DNA of 64,000 nucleotides, taken from contig DAOOPM010000010.1 in NCBI GenBank assembly GCA_035388225.1, forward strand, positions 1 through 64,000, written 5' to 3'. Below are positions 16,042-24,592 of this stretch, in pieces. Position 1 is the stretch's first letter; each line of letters starts with the position of its first letter. This DNA is from SB25 sp029560875 (GTDB lineage Bacteria > Bacteroidota > Bacteroidia > Bacteroidales > Tenuifilaceae). The translations under genes and the position numbers were made by a program. The notes under the pieces are model-generated. The model did no database searches. It saw only the letters and a program-made list of their open reading frames with translations, and had not been told where the DNA came from.

Positions 16042-16293
16042 CTATCTTGTAACTACTACATCTTCTAATAGTATCGATGCAGAAACATTTTTTACTGAAG
16101 AATAACATGATATACGATTTGCAAATCTCATAGCATCCTCAGCGCTCTCAAAAAAAGCCATAAAATAACTTCCATCTGCGCCCTCTGATCGACCATAATC
16201 TTGCCAGCAAACACAATAAGAGCCTCCTTTAGTTTGTCTCATCTCTTCATTCGACAAAACTTTAAACTTTTCACTAATCAATTTTGATATCAT
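16042..16293 (-). CDS. Double-glycine leader precursor peptide, copy 2
   Basis: Identical to the 83-residue peptide at 14503-14754: leader 'FKVLSNEEMRQTKGG', then a core starting 'SYCVCWQDYG'. Upstream DNA, including the gggaaaacccc palindrome, is duplicated as well, so this copy should be controlled in the same way. Confidence 0.77.
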   Translation of the reverse strand: MISKLISEKFKVLSNEEMRQTKGGSYCVCWQDYGRSEGADGSYFMAFFESAEDAMRFANRISCYSSVKNVSASILLEDVVVTR

Positions 16294-16329
16294 TTTTAAA
16301 ATAGTTAAGTTAATCTAAAACTACTCATA

Positions 16330-16340
16330 GGGAAAACCCC
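16330..16340. promoter_or_regulatory. Palindromic gggaaaacccc upstream of precursor gene, copy 2
   Basis: Duplicate of the candidate operator at 14791-14801, at the same distance from the precursor start codon. Confidence 0.35.
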
Positions 16341-16514
16341 AGGCTTTTCGTTACCGCCCACCAAAATTCACATTGCTTTTTAATTTTAAGATTTAGTTGT
16401 ACAAATTAAAAAAAAAAAAATGCATATATCCTAATTTTTAGTAAAAAAATCAAACAAATGCATCAAGATTTAATAAGAATATACTAAAATCGACGATGCA
16501 AAACCCCACTTAAT

Positions 16515-16763
16515 TCAGGCATCAACCCCGACGATTTGATTTACTACGGATTGGAGTACAAATACCTAACCGAGTATATCATAGGCAAAATCAGCTACGA
16601 CGAGATGTTTGAGCACCTATACATCGCCATAAGGCAATTTGCCAAACGCCAAATGACCTGGTTCCGAGGGATGGAACGCCGTGGGTTTACAATTAACTGG
16701 ATAAGTGGGGATATTCCGCTGGATGATAAGATGGAGATGATCCTTTCCTCTTTGAAGAAATAG
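16515..16763 (+). pseudogene. Displaced miaA 3' end, copy 3
   Basis: About 80 in-frame codons of a MiaA C-terminus ending 'MEMILSSLKK' with a TAG stop. Its substitutions against the intact miaA are mostly silent (for example atc/att, ggg/gga, ccg kept), as expected of a formerly functional gene end from another lineage. It has its own, different 3' flank and terminator. It reads as the earlier 3' end of miaA, pushed downstream when the precursor/GLPGLI cassette arrived with a replacement end. Confidence 0.88.
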
Positions 16764-16804
16764 AAAAGTTAAACGCTAAGATGCTATGACGCTAAGAAAA
16801 AAAG

Positions 16805-16840
16805 GAGGGAGTCTAAAAAGTCCTAGACACCCTCTTTTTT
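16805..16840. terminator. Bidirectional terminator after displaced miaA end
   Basis: A 10-bp stem with one mismatch (gagggagtct / agacaccctc) with T6 on the plus strand and T7 on the minus strand. It was probably the terminator of the older miaA end and now also closes the lipoprotein operon. Confidence 0.7.
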
Positions 16841-16987
16841 CGTACTCCTCCTAGAAGTTTTTAAAATATTCAATTCTCAGAGGCATAAAAAAACTCTTTA
16901 GAAAGCCTCTTCACTATCCAAATATCAATAGCATCCTGCAATTTCATTGCATATACTTTCCGTTTTTATAAACAATTAATATTGGCA

Positions 16988-17533
16988 CTACTTCACTATT
17001 TTTTTTAAGTTCTCACAAGCTTTTTTGCCGGCCGAGATGTATATAACTCTTGTTTCGTTGGGCTTCCAGTCTCCGTTGATGAGTTTATCCTCTTTTACAA
17101 TCATGATATTGATATAATATCCTAAATACATAATGTGCAATGCTCGTGGCGAAGGGCAGTAGAACGCTTCATCACCTAATTCTGGGATAATCTCGGTATT
17201 AGAGAAATTCTGATATGCAAAATCGTAATGCTTTTGGGGTTCTTGCAGTCCACAATTACTAGGTATAAAGGCTTTTTGTATTAGGCTAACCTGAAACAGC
17301 CCGTCTTTAGAGTTTTCGTAATCGCATTGTTTTTGACCTATAGCGGCATTGTTTGTTGTTTTTTTTCCTGTATAGGTGTTGTTTGTTATGGCTGAGGCCT
17401 CCTGCATGCTTACAAGCTGTTCGGGCTCAATTAGTTTTGCTGAGTTGGGGGTTGATGTATCACTTTTGCTGCAACCGATTAGTAGCATTATGCTTACCAG
17501 AGGGAGCATAATGGAAACAGGTTTTACTCTCAT
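16988..17533 (-). CDS. Predicted lipoprotein, unknown function
   Basis: 181 residues from the ATG at 17533 (a TTG 24 bp upstream is less likely because the ATG directly starts a signal sequence). A basic n-region and hydrophobic stretch lead to a lipobox with 'LLIGCSKSDTST', so the cysteine near residue 21 should be lipidated. The rest is soluble, with cysteines in 'KQCDYENS', 'SNCGLQ', 'FYCPSP' and 'KKACEN' that could form disulfides. No family is recognised. It is the last of four consecutive minus-strand lipoprotein genes; spacing to the FISUMP gene is ~100 bp, so it may have its own promoter. Confidence 0.7.
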   Translation of the reverse strand: MRVKPVSIMLPLVSIMLLIGCSKSDTSTPNSAKLIEPEQLVSMQEASAITNNTYTGKKTTNNAAIGQKQCDYENSKDGLFQVSLIQKAFIPSNCGLQEPQKHYDFAYQNFSNTEIIPELGDEAFYCPSPRALHIMYLGYYINIMIVKEDKLINGDWKPNETRVIYISAGKKACENLKKIVK

Positions 17534-17631
17534 TCGTGTGTAGTTTAAGTTATGCAAATTAATATTTTAAAAATCGAAGACTTTATTTTATATGCCAGAT
17601 AATCAAATTATTAGACAACCGAAAAAATGTC

Positions 17632-18366
17632 TTAATCCTTAATACAACGTACAGATAGCCCATAACTTTTGGGGTAACCACCAAGAAAGGCATTGCACGA
17701 CATATAACCTATACTAAGGCTCCAGCAACTATTGGTTTCCCCAGTTGCACACCACCAAGTACCGTAGGCTCCAAACTGACTGTATGTACCTTTGGGTTCG
17801 CATAGCCCAGCAGGAAGAGCGGTAAACCCGACTTCGTTTGTTGCACCCAAATTGGGAGTTGTCCAGTGTGTATTCCCTGTTTCTTTTAGTTTTCCCCCAG
17901 CTTCAGTTTCACCCCCAAGGTAGGTGATTAAGGCAGACAGTTCGTCAAAGGTGGGCACATGCCAACCCTTAGGTGCAAGTTTACCAGTATTCACGGCGTA
18001 CCAGTTGTACAACCGACCATAGGTGGCGATTTCACCATTATTTTCAGTGTTTTTGCAATTGCAATATGCTCCTGTGCTTAATGCCGACCATTCATTGCTA
18101 CTGTTTATTGCAACAATAGAAGTACCATCGTTATATTTGGTAGTGCGCAGGTTCTCTGCCATCCAGGTTTGGGTGCCTATGGTTACGGTCTTATACACGT
18201 TACCATCCTGATCTGTCATACTGCCATAGGTAATTTTAGGGTTAAATATGGCTGTTGTTTTGAAGTTGGTTGGATTACTCGGCTCATCGTTATCCTTACT
18301 ACACGCCCCAAGTACCAAAGCCACTGAGACTATACATACTGTAATTTGTAAAAAATAATTTTTCAT
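17632..18366 (-). CDS. FISUMP-domain lipoprotein
   Basis: 244 residues. A signal peptide ends in the lipobox 'LVLGACSKDNDEP'; the acidic residues right after the cysteine resemble the lipoprotein export signal that sends Bacteroidota lipoproteins to the cell surface. Residues 60-244 match the Fibrobacter succinogenes major paralogous domain: 'VTIGTQTWMAENLRTTKYND', 'ATYGRLYNWYAV', 'PKGWHVPTFDELSALI', 'GFTALPAG' and the final 'GLSVRCIKD'. Such domains are common in surface proteins of gut and sediment Bacteroidota; binding to polymers is suspected but not shown. Confidence 0.88.
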   Translation of the reverse strand: MKNYFLQITVCIVSVALVLGACSKDNDEPSNPTNFKTTAIFNPKITYGSMTDQDGNVYKTVTIGTQTWMAENLRTTKYNDGTSIVAINSSNEWSALSTGAYCNCKNTENNGEIATYGRLYNWYAVNTGKLAPKGWHVPTFDELSALITYLGGETEAGGKLKETGNTHWTTPNLGATNEVGFTALPAGLCEPKGTYSQFGAYGTWWCATGETNSCWSLSIGYMSCNAFLGGYPKSYGLSVRCIKD

Positions 18367-18443
18367 CCGTACAAAATTTTAATATTAATAATTGACAGTA
18401 AACTATGCTTTCACTTTTAACACTCACTTCCTCTGTTTTTGTT

Positions 18444-19340
18444 CTATGGTTGCATTACATTGTTATTGGCATATATAACCCAGTTCTTTCCATTGGCAAT
18501 AACAATATCGGAAATGTTAGGCACTGCGTTCAAATCCGGCGCCATATACACAAATACATCCCCTTTTTTTGTGCTTAATCGTTGCGGCAACGATTTCATA
18601 ATCGTTGTAAGTGCTGAAGCATTTATTAAGTTATTGCAGCATACCACAAACTCTAGAGCTGGATTTTGAGAAAAATCTAATGTTTTTATCTTATTCGATT
18701 GGCATTTTAATTCCCTCAATTCGATATTTTTAGAAATGTCTAAACTTTGCAACTGATTATCATCGCAGAGTAATTTTCCTATGGGTACCTGTCCTAAATT
18801 TAGGGCTGATAGTTTGTTTTTTCCACAAACTAAAGTTGTTAATTGATGGTTTTTGCTTACATCTAAAGTTAGTATATAATTCATATTACAGTTTAATACT
18901 TTTAACTGTGCGTTATTACTTACATCTAAGTTTTCTAATTGGTTATCTTCGCAATAAAACTCTACCAAATACGGATTTTTGCTTAAATCAATGGATACGA
19001 TTTTGTTTGTTCCGCAGTAAAAACAATTTACCTTACCATGAATGGTTATTTTTTTATCTTTAACTACATATAATGCTGAACTGAAATCGGTTGAAAGAAA
19101 TAGTGTATTCTCATTCCCATCCCTTGTTCCATTGTTGTTCAGATCTATCCACACGTCTGCCTGATCTTCTTTTTCTGCATCAATGCCTAAAACTATTGTT
19201 TCGCCCACGGATTTAGTGGTGGTAAATGTCATCATGAACTTCGGAAGTGACGGTTCGTTATTCCGTTCGCACGACACTATGCCGATTGTTAGAAAAATAA
19301 ATGCAATTGGAATATGCAACGTTTTTTTAATTCTACTCAT
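18444..19340 (-). CDS. Leucine-rich-repeat lipoprotein
   Basis: 298 residues. Signal peptide with lipobox 'TIGIVSCERNNEP'. Residues ~30-110 are a beta-sandwich-like part ('VDLNNNGTRDGNENTLF' looks like a calcium loop). Residues ~110-240 hold at least six short LRRs of ~21 residues, of the type 'LENLDVSNNAQLKVLNC', 'LQSLDISKNIELRELKC', each with a cysteine or asparagine at the turn. This is the bacterial LRR type seen in adhesins. The C-terminal ~50 residues are unassigned. It is 28 bp from the propeller lipoprotein gene, which suggests co-transcription. Confidence 0.85.
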   Translation of the reverse strand: MSRIKKTLHIPIAFIFLTIGIVSCERNNEPSLPKFMMTFTTTKSVGETIVLGIDAEKEDQADVWIDLNNNGTRDGNENTLFLSTDFSSALYVVKDKKITIHGKVNCFYCGTNKIVSIDLSKNPYLVEFYCEDNQLENLDVSNNAQLKVLNCNMNYILTLDVSKNHQLTTLVCGKNKLSALNLGQVPIGKLLCDDNQLQSLDISKNIELRELKCQSNKIKTLDFSQNPALEFVVCCNNLINASALTTIMKSLPQRLSTKKGDVFVYMAPDLNAVPNISDIVIANGKNWVIYANNNVMQP

Positions 19341-19368
19341 TATGGTGTGTTTTTTAGAATTGAATTGT

Positions 19369-20349
19369 TTATTTCACAAAAATTCCATTTGCATCACACG
19401 GATTAGCCCCGTCAGTTAGTAATGTTTCGATCTCGTTTTTCCACATTGCTGCTTTATACTTTTCACCTTCAGAATTAACACCCGACAGGTAGATGTCTCC
19501 GTCTTTTATGCTCATATCGTAAACGCTTCTATTGTTACCCAGGTTGATTGGTATATTGTTTTCCCAAAGTGTTGCATATTCTCCAACACGTCCAGCTATG
19601 TATACTTTACCATTACACACGCCTATACAACTTGTCCACGACGAAACAGCGCCGGCTTCGGTGAGTTCCGTAGCGATACCGTTCTTCCACATTTTAGCAA
19701 TATATTTTCCGTTGTCTAATCTAAATCCGGCAACATACACATCGTTGCCCGATACAAAAATGGAATTTCCACCTTCGTTATAGTTCCCGTCGCTTAGCGT
19801 AACGGCTGTTCCATTTTTCCAATATTTAGCTATTTTACGGATTCCATTATTTTCATATCCGGTAACATACACATCGGTTCCCGATACAAAAACTGAGTTT
19901 GCTTGTCCGGTTTTTGTTTCATCGCTGTTAAGAACAGTAGCAACTCCGTTTTTCCAGCATTTGGCAAGGTAAACTCCACTTTTTGATTCAAAACCCGATA
20001 TGTACACATCGTTGCCCAACACGTATATACCTGTGGCATAAGCATCTTTTTGCCCATCGGTGAGCATTGATGGACTCCCATTTTTCCAAAATTTTATTAT
20101 ATCCTTTCCATTCTGTGTTTCTTTCCCAATAACGTACACATCATTGTTTGATACAAAAAGCCGATTAGCCTTTCCTTTTCCCAGCAAGGTTTTTGTTCCA
20201 TTTTTCCATATATACGACTGCTCAATTGGCGAATACTCAGTGATAATGGCATACACATCGGTTTGTTTTTTGGGTTCGGGGCTATCGTCCTTTTTGCTGC
20301 ACGAAACAGCCGCAAGCGCGATTAAAATGATTGATAAGATTTTTTTCAT
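19369..20349 (-). CDS. Repeat beta-propeller lipoprotein
   Basis: 326 residues. Lipobox 'AAVSCSKKDDSPEP' with the K-K-D-D pattern of surface-exported lipoproteins. The mature protein is six to seven repeats of ~45 residues with the core 'SGNDVYVAGFRLDNGKYIA' followed by 'KMWKNGIATEL', each pairing a 'D-V-Y-V-x-G' strand with a 'W-K-N-G' turn, predicting a beta-propeller. No enzyme motif is present; a binding role at the cell surface is the best guess. First of the four lipoprotein genes behind the response regulator. Confidence 0.8.
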   Translation of the reverse strand: MKKILSIILIALAAVSCSKKDDSPEPKKQTDVYAIITEYSPIEQSYIWKNGTKTLLGKGKANRLFVSNNDVYVIGKETQNGKDIIKFWKNGSPSMLTDGQKDAYATGIYVLGNDVYISGFESKSGVYLAKCWKNGVATVLNSDETKTGQANSVFVSGTDVYVTGYENNGIRKIAKYWKNGTAVTLSDGNYNEGGNSIFVSGNDVYVAGFRLDNGKYIAKMWKNGIATELTEAGAVSSWTSCIGVCNGKVYIAGRVGEYATLWENNIPINLGNNRSVYDMSIKDGDIYLSGVNSEGEKYKAAMWKNEIETLLTDGANPCDANGIFVK

Positions 20350-20592
20350 TTAGAATTTTTTATAAAAAGGCCTACTTTCAGATTATTTAAAGTCGCTGTT
20401 TCGGATTGTCCGACTTGCAAAAGGTATAATTAACTTTGAGCAACTCGTATTTCTCAAAAAAACACTTTTGAGTAACACTCTATAAGTCAAGTGCTCGAAT
20501 ATTTTTTTTACAAAACTAGAAAACTAAAGAGGTGCTGTCAATCATAAAAACTTATGATTTTTAAGGGTTGAAAACCGACGGCACAGAACAGT

Positions 20593-20635
20593 TAAGGCAC
20601 CTCGGTAAACGTTTCCGAGATGCCTTACTATTTTT
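20593..20635. terminator. Hairpin between response regulator and lipoprotein genes
   Basis: A 13-bp stem with one mismatch (taaggcacctcgg / ccgagatgcctta) followed by a T6 tract on the plus strand only. For the minus-strand genes it lacks a T tract, so it may be a weak terminator or a structured leader. The remaining ~240 bp to the lipoprotein gene at 20349 hold no gene; a promoter for the lipoprotein genes should lie there. Confidence 0.5.
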
Positions 20636-20648
20636 TAGTGCAATAAAA

Positions 20649-21290
20649 TTATACTAAGCCTTCTTTAATGGCTTTTATTACTGCCTCGGATTTGGAATTA
20701 ACGTGAAGTTTTTTGTAAATGGCATTAATGTGTGTATATACGGTGCCTATACTAATACAGCAGGCGTCTGCCACCATTTTATGACTATTCCCTTTTACAA
20801 GGCATTCAAGAATTTCAACTTCGCGGCGCGATAGAGCATACGTGTTTTCCAGTTTGGCAAACTTGGGCGGTTTGGCGAAAAATTCAATTGTTTTACGGGC
20901 TATTTCGCTGGTCATTGGCGAACCGCCATGATGGAGTTCTTTAATGGCATCGACAATTTGCGTAGTGGATGATTTTTTGAGTAAATATCCAGTCGCTCCT
21001 GCACATAAGGCTTTGAAAATCAGATCTTCATTTTCGAATACGGTAAGCATCATCACTTCGATATCCGGAAACTCCTTTTTTAACATTCCGGTGGCTTCAA
21101 TGCCGTTGATGCTTGGCATATCAATATCCATTAGTATTACATCGGGGGTGGTAGTCCGGCAGTTCTGAATAATATCGTTGCAATCGGGATAGGCACCGCA
21201 AAACTCAAAGGCATCGGTGCCCATTATCAGGTGCGATAGACCTTTGCGTAAGGCATCGTTATCTTCGCATATGGCTACTTTTATCTTCAT
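20649..21290 (-). CDS. LuxR/NarL-family response regulator
   Basis: 213 residues from the ATG at 21290. I prefer it to an upstream ATG at 21335 because 'MKIKVAICEDND' is where receiver domains begin. The receiver domain covers 1-120 with the acidic pair E9/D10, phospho-acceptor D55 in 'DVILMDIDMPS', Thr in 'MMLTVF' and Lys in 'YLLKKSS'. The C-terminal HTH (about 145-210) has 'LSRREVEILECLVKGNSHKM' and 'SIGTVYTHINAIYKKLHV'. It binds DNA when phosphorylated. The kinase gene lies directly upstream, so they form a two-component pair; the downstream lipoprotein genes are the obvious candidate targets. Confidence 0.92.
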   Translation of the reverse strand: MKIKVAICEDNDALRKGLSHLIMGTDAFEFCGAYPDCNDIIQNCRTTTPDVILMDIDMPSINGIEATGMLKKEFPDIEVMMLTVFENEDLIFKALCAGATGYLLKKSSTTQIVDAIKELHHGGSPMTSEIARKTIEFFAKPPKFAKLENTYALSRREVEILECLVKGNSHKMVADACCISIGTVYTHINAIYKKLHVNSKSEAVIKAIKEGLV

Positions 21291-21343
21291 TTCGAGTTTT
21301 TGTTCAAAGATACATTCCATAAAAAATATTGTCAATCATAAAC

Positions 21344-24300
21344 TTATATGATTTTTACTGAGAGGACAACCCTTGTTCCGCGATTATTTTCTGACAAGAT
21401 TTCGATGTTTCCTCCAATTTGCCTTGTCCTTTGTTGCATATTCCTTAATCCATTTTGCCGCGATGGCTGAGCAATGTCAAAGCCAATTCCGTTGTCGGCA
21501 ATTTCCATCGTAAGTACTGAATGGGTATAGGTGAATATGATATTGGCCTGGTTGCACTGTGAGTATTTAACCAAGTTATTAACGGCCTCTTTTGCTATGA
21601 GAAACAGATTCCGGCGCATCTCCATGCTTAGCGGGAGGTTAGCCAGTTCTTCGGGTGCAACAAATTGGAATTGAATGTTTTTTGATTCAAAAAGCGGAAT
21701 GGCATACTCCCGAATACGAACTTCGAAATTATGGAACTTGTCGTTGAAAGGTTTTACTACCCAAATAATATCGTCCATATTCTCAAGCATTAAGTGAGCA
21801 TTGCTGCCTATTTCGTGGATTAATTCGCCCGACTGGGTGCTTTTATCTAATTGTTTCTGAATAATCTCGCTCATAATAGAGATGCTGCTTAGCGTTGAGC
21901 CAATGTCATCGTGCAAATCGGATGCAATTTTTGCACGGAGCCGTTCCATTTTAATAATGCTTCGAATACGTTGAATGTAAATTATGTACACTACGCCAGC
22001 AATCAATACTATAAGTGTTAAAACAAACCACCATGTGCGGTAAAATGGCGGTTGTATTCGGAATGAGTATTCTGCAATGGCTCCGTCTGTTTCGTTGTTA
22101 AGCATTTTTGCCCTGACTTGGAAAGTGTATTCACCCGGGGGAAGCGAGTTGTAACCGGCATAGCGCCGCATGGAATACTCCGACCACTCTTTGTCTACGC
22201 CTTCTAATTTATACTGATAATCAATACCTTCGTTATTCCTTAGTTTGACGGATCCGAACTCAAACGATATAGAATTTAGATTATAAGGTAAAATATAGGG
22301 TTTGTCCGATGAAGTCATTGCTACGGTATCGGTTTTGCCCATTACTGATATTTTCGATATAATTACGCGTAAAGGCTTATTGGTTTGGTAATTGTCTAAT
22401 TTGTTGTTGACTGCAAAAAAACCTTCTTCGAAACAGATATATGTTACACTATCGTCGGGAAGGATGCTGTAAACAAGTCGTCCAAAACCATTCTTTTCGT
22501 TGTAATGAATGATTCTTTCCTTGCCGTTTTTATCGGCTACAAGCCTGTTTGCTCCGTTGGAGGTGGCAAACCACATAGTGCCGTCATTGCCTTCAATTAT
22601 CTGCGTTACGTCATTGCTCGACATCCCGTTTTTTGTGGAGTAGAGTGTAGCTTTTTTCACACCCGATTCGTCAATTTTTAGTTTATAAACACCTGTGTAC
22701 AATGATGATACCCACAGCTGCTGCTTTTGATCAAGCAGCATGCCCTGAACCCATGCTGTGGCAAAAGCCGAGTCGGGTTTAAGCGATCGGTATGACTGAA
22801 TGTGCCTGAGAACGATGCCGCCGTCATTGTTCTCAGGTTTAAAATGGTGCAACCCGAATATAAAATCACCCAGCCAAAAGTTACCGTACTTATCTTTTAA
22901 AATATCATTGGGACGAAGAGTCAATTCGTCATTTGAAATGATTTTTGCTTTTTTTACTTTATTTGAACTATACAAATATGGGCCGTCAACGCACCCCATC
23001 CATAATGTTTTACTACTATCGAAATAGAAACATCGTAGTTCGTTCATATTGTTTTTAACAAAATCGATTTTCTTTGTCAGTTCGTATGAATTCATTTTTT
23101 TATGCAAAGGCATATTATATAGCGCCTTATCGGTAAATATATTACAGCTGTTCGGCATAAATTGTATTGACTTAAGAATACTATTTTCGAAGGCCGTTTT
23201 GCTAAAGTTGGCGGTATGCACGTTATCATCTTCAAGAAGATATAGCATTTCACCATCCGATAGCCATAACCTACAAAAGGGATCCTTGGCAACCAGCGAA
23301 ATTCCGCTTAATGGTTGGCCATTATGCGCATAATAAAAATCGTCAAGGGAGTAGAGGCGGCAGATTCCGCTTTCGGTACCAAACCAGTAACTGCCTTCAT
23401 TGTCTTGAAAAGCACACATGATACTGTTTGTAGGCAGTCCATTTTCCTTTGTGAAGTGTCGTTTTATTTTGCCGTTCTCAATCTGGTAAACTCCATCGGT
23501 TACGCACGAAATCCATGTGTTGTTTTGCAGGTCGCGGTATATGTGATTTATTTCCTTGCCTACAAGCTCGGGATATGGTTGTGCGATAGTATAATGTAAA
23601 TTTCCTTTTTGAGCTGAAACAATAGTGATTTCATAATAACCGCTACGGGTACCAACAAGTAGTTTGTTTTTGTCTGCGAATAATACTTTTATAATAAGGA
23701 TGTCTTTCAATTCAGGGAAGAAATAGGGCTCGTTGCCCGAAAGCATAACGCCCATGCCCAAAAATCCGCCAAACCAGATATTGCCCAGATGGTCGCAATC
23801 TAGGGTGATAAAAACGTTTTTATCGCTACCATAGTCGTACAGCTGATAAATTGAATCGTTTTCAATTATGTTGATATTGCGACTTTCGGAGGTAATAATC
23901 TTATGTTCAGAAACCCACTTCAGTGTCCGAACCACGTTTTTGCCCAATTGTTTCTTACGTCGCAAATGCTGTTTGAACGTCCCGTTATCTTGCTCAGTAA
24001 TCACTCCCTGCATAAATGTACCGAAGGCCAACCTGCCAGAAGGGCTTTTGTCGATATATTGCGAGAACGCCTGTATTTTATTTACTTCGGGAATTAATGT
24101 GTTATCAAAGTATGCTCCATCGAAACGTGAAATGCCACCCCCGGTCGATATCCATAAATAGCCTTTGCTGTCCTGATTAATGCTATATATTACATTGTGA
24201 ATCAATCCGTCTTTTACTGTATAGTTACGAAATAGATAGCATCTCTGCGCATAGGAATTGCCACTAACGAAAACGAATAAGCCCCAAAATAGAGATAATA

Positions 24301-24349
24301 ATACGAGAGACGCTTTTTTCATCATCCTAATTTTTGATTGAAACCCCAT
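21344..24349 (-). CDS. Two-component propeller sensor histidine kinase (HisKA_3)
   Basis: 1001 residues. A signal peptide (ending near 'SGNSYAQRC') precedes a ~600-residue region of Reg_prop repeats ('GLIHNVIYSINQDSKGYLW', 'NDVTQIIEGNDGTMWFATSN'), a Y_Y_Y domain ('FEFGSVKLRNNEGIDYQYKL' in short), one membrane helix near 775-795, and a cytoplasmic HisKA_3 kinase. The phospho-histidine is H813 in 'IASDLHDDIGSTLS'. The ATPase has 'AKEAVNNLVKYS' and 'EIADNGIGFD'. ATGs at codons 9 and 10 could also start it. These large periplasmic propellers usually sense polysaccharide breakdown products in Bacteroidota; the ligand here is unknown. The response regulator follows at once. Confidence 0.93.
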   Translation of the reverse strand: MGFQSKIRMMKKASLVLLSLFWGLFVFVSGNSYAQRCYLFRNYTVKDGLIHNVIYSINQDSKGYLWISTGGGISRFDGAYFDNTLIPEVNKIQAFSQYIDKSPSGRLAFGTFMQGVITEQDNGTFKQHLRRKKQLGKNVVRTLKWVSEHKIITSESRNINIIENDSIYQLYDYGSDKNVFITLDCDHLGNIWFGGFLGMGVMLSGNEPYFFPELKDILIIKVLFADKNKLLVGTRSGYYEITIVSAQKGNLHYTIAQPYPELVGKEINHIYRDLQNNTWISCVTDGVYQIENGKIKRHFTKENGLPTNSIMCAFQDNEGSYWFGTESGICRLYSLDDFYYAHNGQPLSGISLVAKDPFCRLWLSDGEMLYLLEDDNVHTANFSKTAFENSILKSIQFMPNSCNIFTDKALYNMPLHKKMNSYELTKKIDFVKNNMNELRCFYFDSSKTLWMGCVDGPYLYSSNKVKKAKIISNDELTLRPNDILKDKYGNFWLGDFIFGLHHFKPENNDGGIVLRHIQSYRSLKPDSAFATAWVQGMLLDQKQQLWVSSLYTGVYKLKIDESGVKKATLYSTKNGMSSNDVTQIIEGNDGTMWFATSNGANRLVADKNGKERIIHYNEKNGFGRLVYSILPDDSVTYICFEEGFFAVNNKLDNYQTNKPLRVIISKISVMGKTDTVAMTSSDKPYILPYNLNSISFEFGSVKLRNNEGIDYQYKLEGVDKEWSEYSMRRYAGYNSLPPGEYTFQVRAKMLNNETDGAIAEYSFRIQPPFYRTWWFVLTLIVLIAGVVYIIYIQRIRSIIKMERLRAKIASDLHDDIGSTLSSISIMSEIIQKQLDKSTQSGELIHEIGSNAHLMLENMDDIIWVVKPFNDKFHNFEVRIREYAIPLFESKNIQFQFVAPEELANLPLSMEMRRNLFLIAKEAVNNLVKYSQCNQANIIFTYTHSVLTMEIADNGIGFDIAQPSRQNGLRNMQQRTRQIGGNIEILSENNRGTRVVLSVKII

Positions 24350-24502
24350 TTAGCTGAGAATGTGTGCCTCGGTCGAATCTATTCATTCAAACTTTGACCA
24401 GTAAATATAGTCATTTTCTATGCTTCGCTGCCATGTGTGACAATCCTTGCTAAGCACAAGCGCACGAATTACAATCTACTGCAAATGAGGTTTGTTATTA
24501 TT

Positions 24503-24550
24503 AGATAAGCGGAGATATATCGCTGGAGGATAAGATGGAGATGATTCTTT
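24503..24550 (+). pseudogene. Remnant of an older miaA 3' end, copy 4
   Basis: 48 bp match positions 13621-13668 of miaA at 44 sites. In the miaA reading frame they still spell ISGDISLEDKMEMIL followed by TAG, while the preceding tryptophan codon TGG has become TAG. Changes are mainly third-base (agt/agc, gaa/gag), so the match is inherited, not chance. It marks the outer edge of the accessory region that starts at miaA. Confidence 0.8.
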
Positions 24551-24592
24551 AGAAAATCAATGAATAGATAAAATAACCTAATTTTATTCTTT

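Larger units (their letters stand above)
13437..16763. repeat. Perfect 1,539-bp tandem duplication bounded by miaA 3'-end repeats
   Basis: Everything from the miaA 3' end through the GLPGLI and precursor-peptide genes recurs at an offset of exactly 1,539 bp (e.g. 13753/15292, 14503/16042), with no difference that I can see outside the miaA repeat, including a 13-A tract. Three miaA 3' copies bound the two units (13437, 14976, 16515). Copy 2 is a hybrid: it matches copy 3 at 15023 (A) and 15055 (G) but copy 1 from 15086 onwards. The duplication therefore arose by a crossover inside the ~30 bp between 15056 and 15085. Confidence 0.93.

Noticed and set aside
13437..16763. Insertion sequence or composite transposon as the cause of the repeat
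   Set aside because: No transposase, no terminal inverted repeats and no target-site duplication; the hybrid middle copy points to homologous crossover.
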